A stretch of DNA of 64,000 nucleotides from Methanosarcina thermophila TM-1 (GCF_000969885.1 NZ_CP009501.1:2246908-2310907), one strand, 5' to 3'. Shown: positions 7,976-18,556, numbered from the stretch's first letter. Notes: generated by a model not told the origin, from the letters alone. Translations and numbers: made by a program.

Positions 7976-9180
7976 AGCAACTCCTCCTTAAGATCCAGGA
8001 ACTGGCTTTCAACTGTAATCCCGGTCTTTGCAACTTTCTTGGTTTCTTCAATAATCTTTGCAATGCTTTCTGCGCGTACGTCTCGGCCTCCGTGGCCGAC
8101 TGTGTAACCAATTATGGGTACACGGACATTGCTGTTATAGAGGCAGGACTTGGTTTCGGTAAAGAGAGCACCTTCATTTGTGCCTATGGAGATGTTTTTA
8201 TCAAGTACGACAACAGCATGTGCGTTCTTGACGGCTTCTCTAATCTGTTCCTTGGGGAAAGGTCTGAAGGATCTTACCTTTAAGACGCCGACCTTTTCTC
8301 CTCTTGCCCTGTATTCGTCAACAACGTCCTTAATAGTCCCGAGAATAGAACCCATAGACATGACGATAATCTCAGCGTCATCAAGCATGTATCCGTCAAT
8401 AAGTCCTCCGTGGAACCTGCCAAAGATTTCCTCGAACTCCTTAGCCACAGCCTCGATTTTCGGAAGAGCTTTTTGCATTGCCTGTTCCTGAAGATACCTG
8501 AACTCTTCATAGGTATCCGGAGCTGCAAAGGCTCCGAAGGTCTTGGGGTCTTCAGGGTCAAGAACATTTTCAGGCTGGAAAGCAGGGAGGAAATTATCGG
8601 TCAATTCCTGTTCGAGCAGGACAACAGGTTCGTAAACATGAGACAGGATAAAGCCGTCCATGCAGACCATGCCAGGAAGCATTATATCATTGTCTTCTGC
8701 GATCTTGTAAAGCTGGGGCAGGGTGTCAGACGCTTCCTGAACATCTTCTACATAGAGTTGAATCCAGCCTGTGTCCCTCTGGGCAATCGCATCCTGGTGG
8801 TCGTTCCAGATATTGATCGGTGCGCTTACTGCCCTGTTAGCCACAGTCATTACAATGGGCAGCCTCATTCCCGAGGCGTTGAAAAGCGCTTCGTGCATAA
8901 GCAGAAGTCCCTGAGAAGTTGTGGCTGAATATGTTCTTGCGCCGACCGCTGATGCACCTATAAGGGCAGAAATTGCAGAGAATTCAGCTTCCACATTAAT
9001 GTACTCACAGTTGGGAATTTCCCCATCTGCTATGAACTGCGCCAAGTTTTCAACAATATGGGTCTGGGGAGTAATCGGATAGGCTGAGATTACGTTTGGG
9101 TGGCAGATTTTTGCAGCATGGGCTACAGCATAGGAGCCTTCCACAACTACCATTTTTTCCTTGTAAGCTGGGTCAATCAT
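7972..9180 (-). CDS. porA: pyruvate:ferredoxin oxidoreductase, alpha subunit
   Basis: 402-residue alpha subunit. The N-terminal pyrimidine-binding region has [25 protein letters not shown] and [20 protein letters not shown], the usual pattern of archaeal PorA. The C-terminal domain is transketolase-C-like ([29 protein letters not shown]). It pairs with PorB to complete the active site. The start shares one base with the end of porD and its stop overlaps the porB start, so all four subunits are translationally linked. Confidence 0.95.
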   Translation of the reverse strand: MIDPAYKEKMVVVEGSYAVAHAAKICHPNVISAYPITPQTHIVENLAQFIADGEIPNCEYINVEAEFSAISALIGASAVGARTYSATTSQGLLLMHEALFNASGMRLPIVMTVANRAVSAPINIWNDHQDAIAQRDTGWIQLYVEDVQEASDTLPQLYKIAEDNDIMLPGMVCMDGFILSHVYEPVVLLEQELTDNFLPAFQPENVLDPEDPKTFGAFAAPDTYEEFRYLQEQAMQKALPKIEAVAKEFEEIFGRFHGGLIDGYMLDDAEIIVMSMGSILGTIKDVVDEYRARGEKVGVLKVRSFRPFPKEQIREAVKNAHAVVVLDKNISIGTNEGALFTETKSCLYNSNVRVPIIGYTVGHGGRDVRAESIAKIIEETKKVAKTGITVESQFLDLKEELL

Positions 9181-9515
9181 TATTTTTCCTCCAGTATCAT
9201 TTCAATTGCATCCGCAGGACATTCATTTGCACAGATGCCGCAACCCTTGCAATAATCATAATCGTATTCAAAAAAGCCGTCTTCCCTGGGCTTGACAGAC
9301 ATATCAGGGCAGACAATCTCGCAGATTCCGCACTTAGTGCATTTTTCATAAATATAAACAGGACGGAAATTTCTCCAGCCGCCGGTTTTGTTCTTAAGGG
9401 TTGAACCAGGCTTACAGACTCTGCAGCGTGTAATGTTTATACCCGTCTCTTCTTTTTCCTCGGTTTTCAGAACTTCAGGGCGTATTTTGCGGTCTTGCTC
9501 AGATCCGTTACTCAT
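9180..9515 (-). CDS. porD: pyruvate:ferredoxin oxidoreductase, delta (ferredoxin) subunit
   Basis: 111-residue 2[4Fe-4S] ferredoxin-type subunit. The two clusters are bound by [12 protein letters not shown] and [12 protein letters not shown] in the C-terminal half. The N-terminal ~55 residues carry a polar tail and an additional CRVC pair, a frequent family feature of unknown role. It carries electrons from PorAB clusters to the external ferredoxin. The start overlaps the porG stop by four bases. Confidence 0.95.
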   Translation of the reverse strand: MSNGSEQDRKIRPEVLKTEEKEETGINITRCRVCKPGSTLKNKTGGWRNFRPVYIYEKCTKCGICEIVCPDMSVKPREDGFFEYDYDYCKGCGICANECPADAIEMILEEK

Positions 9516-10060
9516 GCCTCTTCCCCCCTGATGAGCTTATAGGCTTTCTGAATGGCGTTTGCATTCTTCTCTCCAACTCTTCCAGGAAAACGAGCCATTA
9601 TTGCATGCTTGATGGATTCAACATTGATCTCACCAGTTGCACCCGCAAAAGCACCAAGGAGGACAGTGTTTACAATGGGGACACCTATAATGTCCATTGC
9701 CACCTTTGTGGCATCCACGGTCATGACCCTGGCTTTTGTGTTGAGTTTCAGGCTTTCCGGCGCTTCTGTTGTGTTAACAATAATTATCCCATCATCTTTT
9801 ATCCCGCTTGCAACGTCAACAGTCTCAAGCAGAGTTGCATCCTGGACAATAACATAATCAGGAGTATAAATCTGGCTTCGAAGCCTGATAGGACGATCGC
9901 TAATCCTCGTGAATGCCTGCACCGGGGCACCTCTACGCTCTACCCCAAAAGCGGGGAAGGCCTGGCTGAACTTTCCATCCTCAAAGGCTGCAACGGCAAG
10001 TAGTTCAGCCGCGGTAACAGAACCCTGGCCTCCTCGACCGTGTATTCTGATTTCCTTCAT
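9512..10060 (-). CDS. porG: pyruvate:ferredoxin oxidoreductase, gamma subunit
   Basis: 182-residue gamma subunit of the same enzyme. It opens with [20 protein letters not shown], the family signature, and continues with [21 protein letters not shown]. This domain is proposed to bind coenzyme A. It is first in the operon: AAAAAGGAGAATCCAG puts AGGAG eight bases before the ATG. Promoter elements should lie in 10061-10180 on the minus strand; a 15-base palindrome sits there. Confidence 0.95.
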   Translation of the reverse strand: MKEIRIHGRGGQGSVTAAELLAVAAFEDGKFSQAFPAFGVERRGAPVQAFTRISDRPIRLRSQIYTPDYVIVQDATLLETVDVASGIKDDGIIIVNTTEAPESLKLNTKARVMTVDATKVAMDIIGVPIVNTVLLGAFAGATGEINVESIKHAIMARFPGRVGEKNANAIQKAYKLIRGEEA

Positions 10061-10161
10061 CTGGATTCTCCTTTTTAATGCGGTTTTATCTACCGTTTTC
10101 TAATGTCTTTCTGTATTTTTGCTGTGCTCGGCAGTCTGTTTGGCAAATTTTAATTAGCTGT

Positions 10162-10176
10162 CTAGCACACTGCTAG
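10162..10176. promoter_or_regulatory. palindrome upstream of porGDAB
   Basis: CTAGCA-CAC-TGCTAG is perfect, and the flanks AATTA (10152-10156) and TAATT (10177-10181) extend the symmetry across a 5-base bulge. It is ~100 bases upstream of porG and could be an operator or a hairpin at the 5' end of the leader. Confidence 0.4.
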
Positions 10177-10233
10177 TAATTAAATATTAATCGAGTTAAT
10201 CTAATATTATTCAATTTATTAGTCTGTCAGATA

Positions 10234-10292
10234 CTACAGACACTAACTGCAGACACTATATGTATCTGACTACAGACACTATATGCATCTGA
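10234..10292. repeat. short direct repeats upstream of por operon
   Basis: CAGACACTATATGTATCTGA (10250-10269) recurs at 10273-10292 with one change; a partial copy (CTACAGACACTAACTG) precedes them from 10234. The rest of the 10061-10650 spacer is AT-rich and without open frames. Confidence 0.65.
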
Positions 10293-10650
10293 TTCTTTCC
10301 TCAGGCACTAGCACTAATACAATACGTTATAATGCAAATGCAGGTTCAGGTATCAAAAAAAATCCTGGGTGGCAAATTGTTAACCTGCGTCTCCTTCATT
10401 AAGTTAAGTTGATATTGAAAGCGTTTTTAATTTTGAGTTTACGCCGTTTTGTGCCTGATAGTTCATGGATAATAGTGTAGAATATATTAGGTTTTCGGTG
10501 AAATGAAAGAAATTTTTGTATATATTTCTAATTTACAATTATTTTTTTAGCGTATTATATCATTATTTTTCAGGTTAACCAGTTTTCTTTATTTGTTTTG
10601 TCGCATTATATCTGTAAACAAATATTCTTTAAAAAATATGGGATATTTTA

Positions 10651-11619
10651 TTATTTCGGCTGAGAGTAATTCCCTATTAGCTCAATCAGCGCCTTCCCAT
10701 CCTTCAGATTATTGATCTTTTCCCTAATCTGCCGCGAGCCGTGCAGCCCCTTTGTAAACCAGTGGGCATGCATTCTTACATTTGTGGATGAACAGAGATT
10801 ATATTCTTCAAGTAAGGCAACATAGGTCTTGAGATCCTCCAATTGCTGGGCTTGCCTATTAACTTCCAGTTTTTCTCCGGTCTCCAGATAATGCTTTATT
10901 CTTTTAAAAATAAAGGGATTTCCTATTGCCGCACGCCCGATCATAAGCCCGTCACAACCTGTAAAATCAAGTGTTGCCTCGGCAGATTCTTCATCCCTTA
11001 TGTCACCATTTGCAATAACTGGAATAGAAAGCTCACGTTTGACCGCTCTGATCGCAGCAAGGTCCGAACTTCCGGAGTACATCTGCTTTGCCTTCCTGCC
11101 GTGCACTGTCAGAGCTGAAGCTCCAGCCCTTTCGATAAGGCGTGCAATCTCAAGGGTTTTCTCTTCTCTTTCAAGAATGCGGATCTTTGCTGTTACAGGA
11201 GTTTTCAGAACAGCGGTCATCTCTGAAATTATTTCATATACAGCTGTTTTAGAATTGAGAAGAGCTGAACCGCATCCTGTCCCTGTAATACGTTTTGCAG
11301 GACAGCCCATATTCACGTCGATAAGTTCAGGCTTGTATTCATCCTCAATAAAGATTGCAGCTTCCCTCAGCTTCTCAGGGGAACTTCCTACAAGCTGAAT
11401 CCCAAAAGGCCGATCTGCAGGGGAAGAGAGTCCTTTAAGAAGCGCCTTTCGGTTTCTGTTGAGCAGCGCATCTGCACTGATCATCTCAGTGTAGGTAATA
11501 TCAGCTCCATTCTGCCTGCAGAGCAGCCTGAAAGCCAGGTTTGTCACATCCGCCATAGGCGCAAGAAGAAGGTTCCCAGAAGTTTCGATCTTGCCAATTT
11601 TTAATTTATTGAGTTTCAT
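10651..11619 (-). CDS. dus: tRNA-dihydrouridine synthase
   Basis: 322-residue FMN enzyme that reduces uridines in tRNA to dihydrouridine using NADPH. The TIM-barrel starts with LLLAPMADVTNLAFR (FMN-binding strand 1); the catalytic loop is DVNMGCPAKRITGTGCGSALL with Cys106 as general acid. Later FMN-phosphate motifs are VIANGDIRDEESA and DGLMIGRAAIGNPFIF. The C-terminal helical domain is the tRNA-binding part. It is a single gene between two long spacers. Which D-loop positions it modifies cannot be told. Confidence 0.9.
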   Translation of the reverse strand: MKLNKLKIGKIETSGNLLLAPMADVTNLAFRLLCRQNGADITYTEMISADALLNRNRKALLKGLSSPADRPFGIQLVGSSPEKLREAAIFIEDEYKPELIDVNMGCPAKRITGTGCGSALLNSKTAVYEIISEMTAVLKTPVTAKIRILEREEKTLEIARLIERAGASALTVHGRKAKQMYSGSSDLAAIRAVKRELSIPVIANGDIRDEESAEATLDFTGCDGLMIGRAAIGNPFIFKRIKHYLETGEKLEVNRQAQQLEDLKTYVALLEEYNLCSSTNVRMHAHWFTKGLHGSRQIREKINNLKDGKALIELIGNYSQPK

Positions 11620-12092
11620 TTTTCCGAAAACTTTTACCTGTTTTTTGATCGTGTTTCACTGTTTTTCTAATTGTTACTTTCCAATTATTATGTGACCATT
11701 TTTCAAGCTATTACTCTGACTGCTTTCTCATTCCCTTCCTTTATTTATCTATTTTGGAATTGCTTCCTTATACTAGAGATTTAAATCCATATTTTTTTCT
11801 GTAGTTTATGAAATTTTATTTAAATTTCAGGGTTCTTCGGCTTTTTCACTTTTCTTGATTTTGAGGCTTTTTTCTGACTTCTTAAGACATCATGCTAACT
11901 TTTTGAGGTATTGTTCTAACTTTTTGAGATTTGCCCTGACTTCTTAAGACTTTGTTCTTATATTTTTCACTCCATATAATTCATCAAAAGTTCTACTCTG
12001 ATTTAGTAAGACAAAAAATCTGCATAAAATCTGCATAAATCTGCATAAACACTGACAAAATTCCTGCAACTGGTTAGCTTCAGAAAACAAAA
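11620..12092. other. AT-rich spacer without genes
   Basis: The stretch contains degenerate repeats of TTTTTGAG/CTTCTTAAGAC around 11880-11960. I see no open frame with coding character and no convincing RNA. Confidence 0.4.
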
Positions 12093-12188
12093 ACAGGATG
12101 TCGAACTGGTTGGTTAAGAAAACAGGTTAAGAGAGCTAAAACAGGATGTCGAATTGGTTGGTTAAGAAAACAGGTTAAGAGAGCTAAA
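12093..12188. repeat. 48-bp tandem duplication
   Basis: The unit at 12093-12140 begins ACAGGATGTCGAACTGG and is repeated immediately at 12141-12188 with one C-to-T change. It lies just after the signal peptidase stop codon. Confidence 0.85.
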
Positions 12189-12217
12189 AATAAGAGGTTG
12201 AGCAGCCATAAACCTAC

Positions 12218-12775
12218 TCATGAGAACAAAAGCCTGACATATCCCGCATAAGGGATTCTGTACTTCGCAACTCCTATAATCCACTCATCTTTTACAGGCG
12301 TTTCGTAGCTTATCTGTCCTTCCTGGTCAAAGTGGCTATTGGTTATAACATTATCTCCTTTGGTAATATAGCCGGAATACGGAGCAATGGGACCGTTCTC
12401 CCACATAGGCTCTCCGGCATCCACTCTGTACATAGCTCTATGAATTATCGGGGTTACCCCTTCCTCTCCATATGGACGGTAAAGGATAACATCTCCATAA
12501 TCTTCAAAAGACTTATAGCCTATATTTTTGCCTTCCTCATTCGTGATAATATCCACTCTATCGGCGCTTTTGATAAAAATAATGTCTCCTACCTGCATAT
12601 GCGGTTCCATACTCCCCGACTCCACCGCAACCATAGGAGTCCAGAGTCCGAATACCAGCTTGGAAAAGACCATGAAAATGATCAGGATAGCTGCAACAGA
12701 CAGCAAGTCCTTTCCAAGGGAAACCCAGGGGCTTTCCTGTTCCTGGACGCTGTTTTCCTTATTAATCTCGCTCAT
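12218..12775 (-). CDS. signal peptidase I (archaeal/ER type)
   Basis: 185-residue membrane protease that removes signal peptides from exported proteins. One transmembrane helix (~24-43) precedes the catalytic domain. The nucleophile is Ser55 in VESGSMEPHM. His112 in IIHRAMY replaces the bacterial Lys, the mark of the Sec11/archaeal S26B group, and Asp141 in TKGDNVIT completes the site. It probably matures the lipid-free secreted proteins, for example the S-layer-type protein in this window. Single gene flanked by repeat-containing spacers. Confidence 0.9.
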   Translation of the reverse strand: MSEINKENSVQEQESPWVSLGKDLLSVAAILIIFMVFSKLVFGLWTPMVAVESGSMEPHMQVGDIIFIKSADRVDIITNEEGKNIGYKSFEDYGDVILYRPYGEEGVTPIIHRAMYRVDAGEPMWENGPIAPYSGYITKGDNVITNSHFDQEGQISYETPVKDEWIIGVAKYRIPYAGYVRLLFS

Positions 12776-13516
12776 AATCAGCCTTTATTCTTTTGATTTT
12801 ATTCTTAGGGTGCTGCATTATAGTTCATTCGGCTTTATATTTAATCCGAATATTCGGTTGAAATTTATTTGATTGAACCCTGTAACCTCAGGGTCATAAT
12901 AAGATCTTCATGTATCTAATGCAGCTGCAGAACCATTTACAGTTCTGCACTTTACTGTTCTGACTTATATAAAGTTAGTCAAAATTAGTTACTGGATCTT
13001 CTCAGCAGATTTACTCAAGATTTGTTTTTATTGTATATTAATTTTCAATTAACTTTTTCATTATTCAACATTTATCATTTATAATATTTCGTATTTCTAT
13101 AAATAATAAACAAATTTATTCAATACACAGGAGCCAACATTCATTACATAACAGAAGAATTGAAATCCATCTACAATAAGTAAGAATTGAGCTTCTTCTG
13201 CGATAAGTAAGAATTGGGATTTTTCCTACAGCAAGTAAGTATTGGAACCAGTTCTATATAAATCAGAACTAATATCTGTTCTGAAATAGGCAGGGATTAA
13301 TAAGCATAAATATCTACCGGAACATATAAAAGTTTCATAAGGTTCTTCTTTAGAGTAACGAGTTAAATTTAGCGTATTATTCTGCATCTTATTAGTTTTT
13401 ATATTAAGCAGGCTTTTGCTTTAATCCAGTTCCAAAGTGAGACTGGCTTCATGCCAGACCAGGAATGAGGAGAGATCAGAAAAAATTCAAATAGTCAGAA
13501 AGGGCAGGTTGAAATT
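12776..13516. other. divergent promoter region between signal peptidase and DP1
   Basis: A 741-base AT-rich spacer between divergent genes. It should hold both promoters and contains the tandem repeats at 13171-13258. No open frame or tRNA is visible. Confidence 0.4.
13171..13258. repeat. degenerate ~30-bp tandem repeats
   Basis: Units at 13171-13200, 13201-13230 and from 13231 share (A/G)(A/C)AAGTAAG(A/T)ATTGR with T/C-rich tails. A weaker copy (GAAGAATTGAAATCC) precedes them. Confidence 0.6.
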
Positions 13517-15442
13517 ATGGAAAGAAGTAGTATTATAAGGGCTGTTATGGAAAAAGCATATCAGATCAGCCCTGAAGCCGTAGAACTTATCTATTCCAGT
13601 GACTCTCCCGAAGACCTGCTTGAATATGTGCTTTCAACTGTAAATGAATCTGTTATTGTCATAGGGATCGAAGATATAAATCTTCAAGGCTTTGCTGCTT
13701 CTAGAAAGGCTTCAAAACTGATTTACACAGGAAATAGAGAATACCCTGATTTCGAAACTTCTTCAGAATTAGAACCTATTTCTCCTTCCGAACCTGTTAC
13801 CTCCCCAGATCCTGATTCTATTATTGTAAATCCTGACCCGGCGGTAGAGTCATCTCAAGACCCTGTCTCTGATGCTATTTCAGTCCCGGACACTGTTCCA
13901 GGCACGGTTCGGAATATGGATTATGAACCGGTTTCAGATACTCAACCAGGCACTTTTAAATCCGAGGAAGTTCCGCCCTCTTATCTCGTTTCAAACTCCC
14001 CTTCTGCAGCAAAGACACCGCCTCCTATTTTTTCTTCTAGTTCATCCCAGGCTATAAACAGGTTAGCTTCTTCTTTTTTTGGACAGGAGAGCTCTCTTCC
14101 CTCTTCTTCAAATCGGATTTTCAGGGAAGAGCTGTATTCCTCCGCTTCTGGCAGCAGGCTATTCTCCAGCTCCAGAGATGAATACAAAAGTTATCCGGGC
14201 AGAAATCCCGTAACCGTAATTTCCGATATAACAGGTCATTCCACCTGCGTTGGAGAGTATATGCAGTTTGTGCAGTATTTCAGGGACAGATATAGCAGGC
14301 TTTCGGAGATTATCCGCGGAAGAATCAATGCACGCCCAATCGAAAGTTTAAAAAGACGAAATTTCCGCAGAGGAGGAGAAGGGGGTTTTGAAGAAATCTC
14401 GATCATAGGTATGGTTTCGGATATCAGTAACACAACCAATGGTCACAAAATTCTGTCTCTGGAGGACCCGACAGGCTTTTTTCCAGTTCTTATTCGAAAT
14501 TCCGATAAGGAGCTATTTGAGCAAGCCTCAAGAATTCTTCTTGATGAGGTCATAGGGGTAACGGGTTCGATAACAAATGATGGGAGCCTTATGCTCGCTA
14601 CAAAGTTAATACAGCCCGATGTCCCGAATAATATTCAGCGCAGGACCGGAAGTCATGGAAAAGCTGTCCTGATTTCGGATGTGCATGTGGGCAGTTCCAA
14701 ATTTCTGGAAGATGCCTGGCTGGATTTCCTGGACTTTCTGAAAGGAGAGTCGGATTTAGAAAGTATGCGAGAGCTTGCAGCCAGTGTCCGTTATGTTGTT
14801 ATTGCAGGAGACCTTGTTGATGGAATAGGGATCTACCCTGACCAGGAAATGGAACTGGACATCCTGAATGTCTATGAGCAGTACAGGAAAGCTGCCGAGT
14901 ATATCAGGGAAATTCCAGAGCATATTCGCGTAATAATAAGTCCGGGCAACCACGATGCTGTTCGCCAGGCAGAACCTCAGCCCGCTCTGCCGGAAAGTAT
15001 TCAGGCAGATTTCCCTGAGAATGTTATTTTTGTTGGCAATCCTGCGCTTATAGAGCTTGACGGCGTTCAGCTTCTTATCTATCACGGCAGGTCAATTGAC
15101 GATCTTGTTGCGAGTATACCTGGAGTCTCGTATCAGGAGCCTGCAGGTGCAGTTCTTGAGATGCTGAAGCGCAGGCACCTTGCTCCTACCTACGGGAGCC
15201 GGGTTTCCATATCCCCCGAGAAAAAAGATTATTTTGTAATCGACCCTGTGCCTGATATCATCCATACAGGCCACGTTCACACCCTTGGAGTCCAGCGCTA
15301 TAAAAATGTCCTTCTTGTCAATTCTGGAACCTGGCAGGACCAGACCGAATTCCAAAAGCGTGTAAATCTAGTGCCTATGCCTGCAAGAGTCCCGATTGTG
15401 GATCTAGAGAATTTTGATGTAAAGATTCTTGCTTTTGATTGA
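13517..15442 (+). CDS. polB: DNA polymerase D small subunit (DP1, exonuclease subunit)
   Basis: 641-residue small subunit of the euryarchaeal replicative polymerase PolD, providing 3'-5' proofreading. Residues 1-75 form a helical N-terminal domain. Residues ~80-240 are a Ser/Pro-rich disordered linker. An OB-like domain (~290-365) precedes a calcineurin-like phosphodiesterase domain with DVHVGS (~387), GDLVDG (~430), GNHD (~475), a His in YHGRS (~522) and GHVHT (~585). All metal ligands look intact, so it should be active. AGGTTGA just before the ATG supports the start. The large subunit is not in this window. Confidence 0.93.
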   Translation: MERSSIIRAVMEKAYQISPEAVELIYSSDSPEDLLEYVLSTVNESVIVIGIEDINLQGFAASRKASKLIYTGNREYPDFETSSELEPISPSEPVTSPDPDSIIVNPDPAVESSQDPVSDAISVPDTVPGTVRNMDYEPVSDTQPGTFKSEEVPPSYLVSNSPSAAKTPPPIFSSSSSQAINRLASSFFGQESSLPSSSNRIFREELYSSASGSRLFSSSRDEYKSYPGRNPVTVISDITGHSTCVGEYMQFVQYFRDRYSRLSEIIRGRINARPIESLKRRNFRRGGEGGFEEISIIGMVSDISNTTNGHKILSLEDPTGFFPVLIRNSDKELFEQASRILLDEVIGVTGSITNDGSLMLATKLIQPDVPNNIQRRTGSHGKAVLISDVHVGSSKFLEDAWLDFLDFLKGESDLESMRELAASVRYVVIAGDLVDGIGIYPDQEMELDILNVYEQYRKAAEYIREIPEHIRVIISPGNHDAVRQAEPQPALPESIQADFPENVIFVGNPALIELDGVQLLIYHGRSIDDLVASIPGVSYQEPAGAVLEMLKRRHLAPTYGSRVSISPEKKDYFVIDPVPDIIHTGHVHTLGVQRYKNVLLVNSGTWQDQTEFQKRVNLVPMPARVPIVDLENFDVKILAFD

Positions 15443-15558
15443 GTTTAATCGAATTTTAAACTAGACTGAGCTCTTTAAATTGCTGGAAAGATACAAACAA
15501 TAGAGGTTATTGTTGGTTTTGTGTTACTGAAGCTATCTGCAAAATTATTTTCCGATTC

Positions 15559-15567
15559 TTATATATA
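15559..15567 (+). promoter_or_regulatory. TATA-like element for taw1
   Basis: TTATATATA lies ~20-24 bases before the ATG at 15583, which has no ribosome binding site; this fits a leaderless mRNA. Confidence 0.45.
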
Positions 15568-15582
15568 CCACAAAGATTTAAT

Positions 15583-16620
15583 ATGCGGAAAATGCCTATG
15601 GAAGAAAAAAAGAGAAATACCGGGGAAGATTTCCCAGAAGTTCAGGAAAAAAATGGAGGTGGAGAATCTACTTCTCTTCCATTTGATATACCTGATTTTA
15701 AAACCCTCCTGAAAAAGCAGGGCTATGCTCTAGCAGGTCGCCATTCGGCTGTAAAGACCTGCCTCTGGCTCAGGCACGCTATGAACGGGCAGGGCTCCTG
15801 TTATAAATCGAAGTTCTATGGAGTTCAGTCCCACCGCTGCCTTCAAATGACTCCAACGCTTATGTGCAACCAGCGTTGTCTTTTCTGCTGGCGCCCAACT
15901 GAGGTTCCCGTTCCTGCACCTGAGGAGTGGGATTTACCTGAGAAGATAGTGGAAGAAAGCATTGCCTGCCAGCGTAAGTTGATCACTGGTTATGGCGGTT
16001 CTCCGAATGCACTTAAAGAACGCTGGCTTGAGGGCAATGAGCCGAACAATGTTGCGATTTCGCTGTCTGGAGAACCTACCTTATATCCTTATCTTCCGGA
16101 ACTTATTGAAGAATATGAAAAAAGAGGCTTTACGACTTTTCTTGTGACAAATGGTACAGTTCCGGACATGTTTGCAAAAATTTCCCCTTCCCAGCTCTAT
16201 ATGAGTCTTGATGCGCCGGATCTTGAGACCTATCTGAAGGTCTGCCAGCCCAGATCACCTGCGCTCTGGGAAAAGATCAACGAGTCTCTATCCATAATGA
16301 AGCAGAAAAAATCAAGAACAGTCATCCGGACCACCCTGGTTAAAGGTGAAAATATGTTCAAGCCTGAAGCTTATGCCAGGCTTATAGAAAAAGCCTCCCC
16401 TGACTTTGTGGAGGTAAAAGCGTACATGCATCTGGGTTTCTCAAGGCTCAGGCTTGATCGCTCAGCAATGCCGACTCATGAGGAAGTTCTTGAGTTTTCG
16501 AAGGAACTTGCAAAGCATCTGGGATATAAGATCGCAGACGAATCCGAAATCAGCAGAGTAGTCCTGCTCTCAAAGGATGGGAACAAGTCTCCTGTTAGAA
16601 ATCTTTCCTTTCCTGATTAA
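15583..16620 (+). CDS. taw1: 4-demethylwyosine synthase (tRNA-Phe wyosine biosynthesis, TYW1 family)
   Basis: 345-residue radical SAM enzyme that condenses pyruvate with N1-methylguanosine-37 of tRNA-Phe to make 4-demethylwyosine. The radical SAM cluster motif is CNQRCLFCW (~94-102). Upstream Cys residues in CLWLRHAM, GSCYKSKFYG and SHRCLQM would bind the second [4Fe-4S] cluster typical of this family. The SAM-binding LSGEPTLYPYLPELI follows. The ~40-residue N-terminal polar extension is poorly conserved, so an ATG at 15592 or 15598 is possible. Single gene. Confidence 0.92.
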   Translation: MRKMPMEEKKRNTGEDFPEVQEKNGGGESTSLPFDIPDFKTLLKKQGYALAGRHSAVKTCLWLRHAMNGQGSCYKSKFYGVQSHRCLQMTPTLMCNQRCLFCWRPTEVPVPAPEEWDLPEKIVEESIACQRKLITGYGGSPNALKERWLEGNEPNNVAISLSGEPTLYPYLPELIEEYEKRGFTTFLVTNGTVPDMFAKISPSQLYMSLDAPDLETYLKVCQPRSPALWEKINESLSIMKQKKSRTVIRTTLVKGENMFKPEAYARLIEKASPDFVEVKAYMHLGFSRLRLDRSAMPTHEEVLEFSKELAKHLGYKIADESEISRVVLLSKDGNKSPVRNLSFPD

Positions 16621-17308
16621 TTCGTTCTTTAACTTCCTGAGTCTCTTAATTGATAGCCAGCAATTTGTGAGGTCGGATACAGGAAGATTTTTATATTAGT
16701 ATGAATATATAAAATAAGTTAGGGGATAGAAACAAATATAAACTCAGGTTTCAATTAGCATATAATTCCGCCAGGGATTAATCCAATTTTATACTAATTG
16801 ATACAGTTGAGAAAGATTATGTCTCATATCTAGTGATATCAACAGAGCACGAAGCAGAACAGGCTTACGCAATCAGGAGCTGTTTCTTACCGGAACTCTG
16901 GAATCCGGCTTTTCCGGGATGCGTATTGTTACTTTTCAGTTTTTCGTGTTCTAAGCGGTTTTTACATTTGGCTTTCGGTTGAGACGGGAACTCGCTGTGT
17001 GATTATCATTACATGTTCTATGAAAACCTTGTTAAGCTAACCGAAAAGCTAAATGAATGACAAACTGAGAAATAAAATTTATTAAGATTCCTATTAAAAG
17101 TTAAAATTGATTCAAATACAAGAAAACTGGAGTTTAAGCAGTTTTAGGCAATCCAATATTCAAGTTTAATCTGCCTTAAATTTATCAAACTCAATTAAAA
17201 AATATCTCAAATCAAATAGTAAAATTAGATAGTAAATTCGATAACGGATTCAATTTCAAATTACCAGAATATCAGATTTTGTTACTATCTTTACGGGGAA
17301 CTTTTAAA
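16621..17308. other. long spacer before prf1
   Basis: 688 bases, AT-rich with one GC-richer island (16890-17010) containing ATCCGG/CCGGGAT, a short bulged hairpin. I find no tRNA and no open frame. The prf1 promoter must lie in its 3' half. Confidence 0.4.
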
Positions 17309-18556
17309 ATGACTGAACAATCGGCACATGAGAAATATGAATTTAAAAAGAAGCTTGAAAGCCTGAGGAATAAGAAGGGAAGAAGTACAGAGTTAATTTC
17401 GCTTTATATACCTCCTGACAAGCAGATTTTTGACGTTACAAACCAGTTGAAAGAGGAACACGGGCAGGCTGCAAACATCAAATCCAAACTCACCAGAACG
17501 AACGTACAGGGAGCTATTGAATCTCTTCTCTCAAGGCTCAGATACCTGGACAAGGTGCCTGAAAACGGAATAGTGTATTTCACAGGAGCTGTGGATATAG
17601 GAGCCAACAAAACGAGCATGGAAAGTGAAGTAATCGTCCCTCCGGAGCCCATCACTGTTTATAAATATCACTGTGACTCAAGTTTCTATCTTGAGCCCCT
17701 GGAAGAGATGCTCAAAGATAAGGGCACTTTCGGGCTTTTGGTACTTGACCGCAGGGAAGCTACAATAGGGCTTCTGGTAGGAAAACGAATCCAGGCTTTA
17801 CGCAACCTGACTTCTACAGTTCCGGGCAAGCAAAGGAAAGGTGGTCAGAGTTCTCACCGTTTCCAGCAGCTCAGGCTCATTGCTATCCACGATTTCTACA
17901 AGAGGATAGGAGATGCTGCGAGTGAGATTTTCCTTGCGGTTGACCCTAAAGATCTGAAAGGTATCCTGATAGGAGGGCCTTCCCCTACGAAAGAAGAGTT
18001 CTACGCCGGAGAGTTCCTGCACCATGAACTTATGAAGAAGATACTTGGACTCTTTGATACGGCTTATACGGATGAATCCGGGCTTTCGGAACTGGTCAAT
18101 GCTGCCGGAGATAAACTTCAGGATCTTGAGCTCGTTGGACAGAAGAATGCTGTCAGAGCTTTTTTCAAAGAGCTTATTGCCGATTCAGGCAAAGTAGCTT
18201 ATGGGGAAACTCAGGTTCGGGCAAACCTTGAGATTAATGCTGTGGATGTGCTTCTGCTTTCCGAGGATTTGCGGGCTGAAAGGGTAACCACCACCTGCAG
18301 TGTTTGCGGATATGAAAATAAGTGGACACGGCGCTGGAAGCCCGGGGAACCCGCTCCTGCAGCAGGAACCTGTCCGAATTGTGGAGCTTCACTTGAAGTC
18401 ACAGACGTTACTGATGTTGTGGATGAACTCTCAGCACTTGCTGACAAAAGCAATGCAAAAGTTGTTTTTGTATCTACGGACTTTGACGAAGGCTCGCAGC
18501 TTATGAACGCTTTCGGCGGCATTGCTGCAATCCTCAGGTACAGCACTGGGGTATAA
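17309..18556 (+). CDS. prf1: archaeal peptide chain release factor 1 (aRF1)
   Basis: 415-residue omnipotent release factor that reads all three stop codons and triggers peptide release. Domain 1 has NIKS (~56-59) and YHCDSSF (YxCxxxF, ~118-124), the stop-codon-recognition motifs. Domain 2 carries GGQ (~178-180) in KGGQSSHRF. Domain 3 includes a zinc-ribbon-like CSVCG...CPNCG (~330-360). ATG at 17309 follows ACGGGGAAC with good spacing; an in-frame TTG ten codons earlier (17279) lacks a site. In Methanosarcina it must coexist with pyrrolysine decoding of UAG; nothing unusual is visible in its motifs. Confidence 0.95.
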   Translation: MTEQSAHEKYEFKKKLESLRNKKGRSTELISLYIPPDKQIFDVTNQLKEEHGQAANIKSKLTRTNVQGAIESLLSRLRYLDKVPENGIVYFTGAVDIGANKTSMESEVIVPPEPITVYKYHCDSSFYLEPLEEMLKDKGTFGLLVLDRREATIGLLVGKRIQALRNLTSTVPGKQRKGGQSSHRFQQLRLIAIHDFYKRIGDAASEIFLAVDPKDLKGILIGGPSPTKEEFYAGEFLHHELMKKILGLFDTAYTDESGLSELVNAAGDKLQDLELVGQKNAVRAFFKELIADSGKVAYGETQVRANLEINAVDVLLLSEDLRAERVTTTCSVCGYENKWTRRWKPGEPAPAAGTCPNCGASLEVTDVTDVVDELSALADKSNAKVVFVSTDFDEGSQLMNAFGGIAAILRYSTGV

